A stretch of 64,000 nt of DNA from Synechococcaceae cyanobacterium (lineage in GTDB: Bacteria > Cyanobacteriota > Cyanobacteriia > PCC-6307 > Cyanobiaceae): assembly GCA_947378425.1 (NCBI GenBank), contig CANCJV010000001.1, positions 1 through 64,000 on the forward strand, given 5' to 3'. Below are positions 63,077 to 64,000 of this stretch, piece after piece (within the stretch, counting starts at the first letter, position 1; every line of letters starts with the position of its first letter). The notes below the pieces were generated by a model. That model saw nothing but the letters and a program-made list of their open reading frames with translations, did not search any database and was not told the DNA's origin. Made by a program: the position numbers and the translations under genes.

Positions 63077-63680
63077 TGCTCCTGGCAGGCGGGGCCGTAC
63101 CGTGCCGAAGCTGCTGCTGGGCGAGGGCAGCGCGAGCGGCTGCCAGGCGGTGAGCCAGGAGGCCTTCGAGGCGGCCCGCCAACGGCTCGCGGGTTTCAGG
63201 TGCAACCGTCGCTGTTGCGGCGCACCTTGCTGGATGGCGGCTTCGTGGAGCTGCCGATCGAGGCCGCCCATGTGCTGACCGTGGCCCAGTTGCCGCCGCT
63301 GCATGGCTGCGGCGAATGGTGCCGTCGAAGGTCGCCAGTGGCAGACCGTGGGCCAGGGCGGTGGCCACGATCAGGCGATCGGCTGGGTCGCCGTGGAAAT
63401 CGGCGGGCAGGGAGTTCAGTCGGATCACCACCTCGCAGTCGAGAGGCAGCACCGTGATCACGTCCGCGGCCGCTGCTTGGCGCAACCAGTGTTCGAAGGG
63501 CCGATCCAGCTGCAGGCGCCCCTTCGCCTGCAGCATCTGCGCTTCCCACAGGCTGATCGCCGCCAGCCGCAGCTGGCGGGCCTGGGCTGCCTGATCGATG
63601 GCCCGCCGTTGCCCGGTTGTCAGTTGGGGTGCACCGAGCAGCCACCACAGCCAGAGGTGGGTGTCGAGCAGAACGTTCAC
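63048..63680 (-). CDS. PIN-domain toxin (VapC-like) with aberrant C-terminus
   Basis: Starting at GTG 63680 (overlapping the antitoxin stop as GTGA), residues 1 to about 125 form a PIN-domain ribonuclease: MNVLLDTHLWLWWLLG, ISLWEAQML, PADFHGDPADRLIVATALAHGLPLATFDGTIRRS, with the catalytic acidic residues present. Family members end a few residues later, but here the frame continues for about 75 Arg/Ala-rich residues that are antisense to another PIN fragment and to the end of the HpsJ-like gene. The natural 3' end seems to have been lost by recombination near 63300. The toxin may still fold, or the tail may inactivate it. Confidence 0.75.
   Translation of the reverse strand: MNVLLDTHLWLWWLLGAPQLTTGQRRAIDQAAQARQLRLAAISLWEAQMLQAKGRLQLDRPFEHWLRQAAAADVITVLPLDCEVVIRLNSLPADFHGDPADRLIVATALAHGLPLATFDGTIRRSHAAAATGPRSAHGRPRSAAPRSRHPARCAATATVAPETREPLAGRLEGLLAHRLAAARAALAQQQLRHGTAPPARSIRDLWIQSP
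63200..63303 (+). pseudogene. Internal fragment of a second PIN-domain toxin
   Basis: The plus strand encodes LLRRTLLDGGFVELPIEAAHVLTVAQLPPLH, the stretch that in VapC-type toxins directly precedes the HxDPFDRLL catalytic motif. It stops at the junction with the minus-strand PIN gene, and no N-terminal or C-terminal parts are present. It is a fragment joined tail to tail with the other toxin gene. Confidence 0.6.
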
Positions 63681-63936
63681 TGCAGGGCTTCAAAATCGCC
63701 CGCCTGCAGCACCGATTCCTCCGAGGATGCGAGTAAGGAGCCGGTGCCCCGCAGCTGTTCCCAGGGTCTGGCGTCTTGTCCGGCGGGTCCCGGGGCTGGC
63801 GACAGACGGGCCACGGCCTTGCCGCGACGGCGGATGGTGATCGGCTCGCCACCGGCCTCGATCTGCCGGATCAGCTCCAGGCATTGGGCGCGGAAGGCCG
63901 TGACCGAAATGTCCGTTTTTTGACTTTAGTGACCAT
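63677..63936 (-). pseudogene. Phd/VapB-type antitoxin with homopolymer frameshift
   Basis: The minus-strand frame ISVTAFRAQCLELIRQIEAGGEPITIRRRGKAVARLSPAP...PWEQLRGTGSLLASSEESVLQAGDFEALQ is a complete Phd/YefM-like antitoxin. It has no start codon in phase. An ATG at 63936 (MVTKVKK) lies in another frame and would join it if the A6 run after GTC had seven A residues (KVKKTDISVTAF). A one-base deletion in the run, or a sequencing error, explains this. The stop overlaps the toxin start, as usual for type II toxin-antitoxin operons. Confidence 0.75.
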
Positions 63937-64000
63937 TTTCAAGGAGTCGGCTTTCGGGGATGCGTTCTCCCTGGTCTTTGGGCAGCCCGCCCCGCCCGCC

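Overview
The window looks like a chromosome segment from a GC-rich picocyanobacterium of the Synechococcus/Cyanobium lineage. The main evidence is gene order. From memory, the run dnaN - PRC-barrel protein - purL - purF - topoisomerase A - TPR - queG - DUF502 - nusB - ftsY - PP2C phosphatase - argH - RRM protein - dusA ... grpE - dnaJ ... rsgA - ybaB - murB - murC - gap is the block that opens most published Prochlorococcus and marine Synechococcus genomes. Here it runs from about 23.9 to 58.5 kb. Plastid-type gap, HpsJ-like proteins, DUF1400 proteins and a glycine-rich RRM protein fit the same assignment. No rRNA, tRNA or CRISPR array was seen.

Left part (0-11.6 kb) is accessory DNA, visibly less GC-rich than the rest, with several decayed mobile elements. 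A DUF1400 hydrolase is followed by a complete cbiMNQO cobalt transporter. Convergent to it is an operon that I read as a cobalt-dependent thiocyanate hydrolase. The beta and alpha subunits, separate chains in the Thiobacillus enzyme, are fused here into one 279-residue protein. A gamma subunit with a CCLCSC metal site and a small P15K/P14K-like maturation protein follow. The operon has a near-consensus promoter and an intrinsic terminator. Metal uptake plus cobalt enzyme plus maturation factor form a plausible functional module. Truncated IS66, IS630 and IS5 elements and a DNA polymerase I fragment follow.

Middle-left (11.6-23 kb) carries uvrA, a predicted type I-secreted lipase-like protein, an AT-rich channel-like membrane gene, recN, an ABC1/UbiB kinase, a stand-alone DUF1400 protein and thrC. 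The 3' end of thrC is duplicated in tandem. The thrC-dnaN spacer has DnaA-box-like sequences and an AT-rich stretch and is my candidate for oriC.

Core block (23.9-58.5 kb) holds housekeeping genes for replication, purine synthesis, tRNA modification, protein targeting, arginine synthesis, type IV pili (pilB-pilT-pilC), chaperones (grpE-dnaJ, translationally coupled to a TusA-like protein and rsgA), cell wall (murC-murB) and glycolysis/Calvin cycle (gap), ending at a strong terminator.

Right part (58.5-64 kb) is accessory again: a decayed Uma2/HEPN/nucleotidyltransferase cluster, an atypical shikimate dehydrogenase-like gene, an intact nucleotidyltransferase/HEPN-type pair, a PEP-CTERM-like surface protein behind a poly-C tract with an HpsJ-like partner, and a damaged VapBC-type toxin-antitoxin locus at the window edge. 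All names come from reading the sequence and remembered family motifs; no searches were run.
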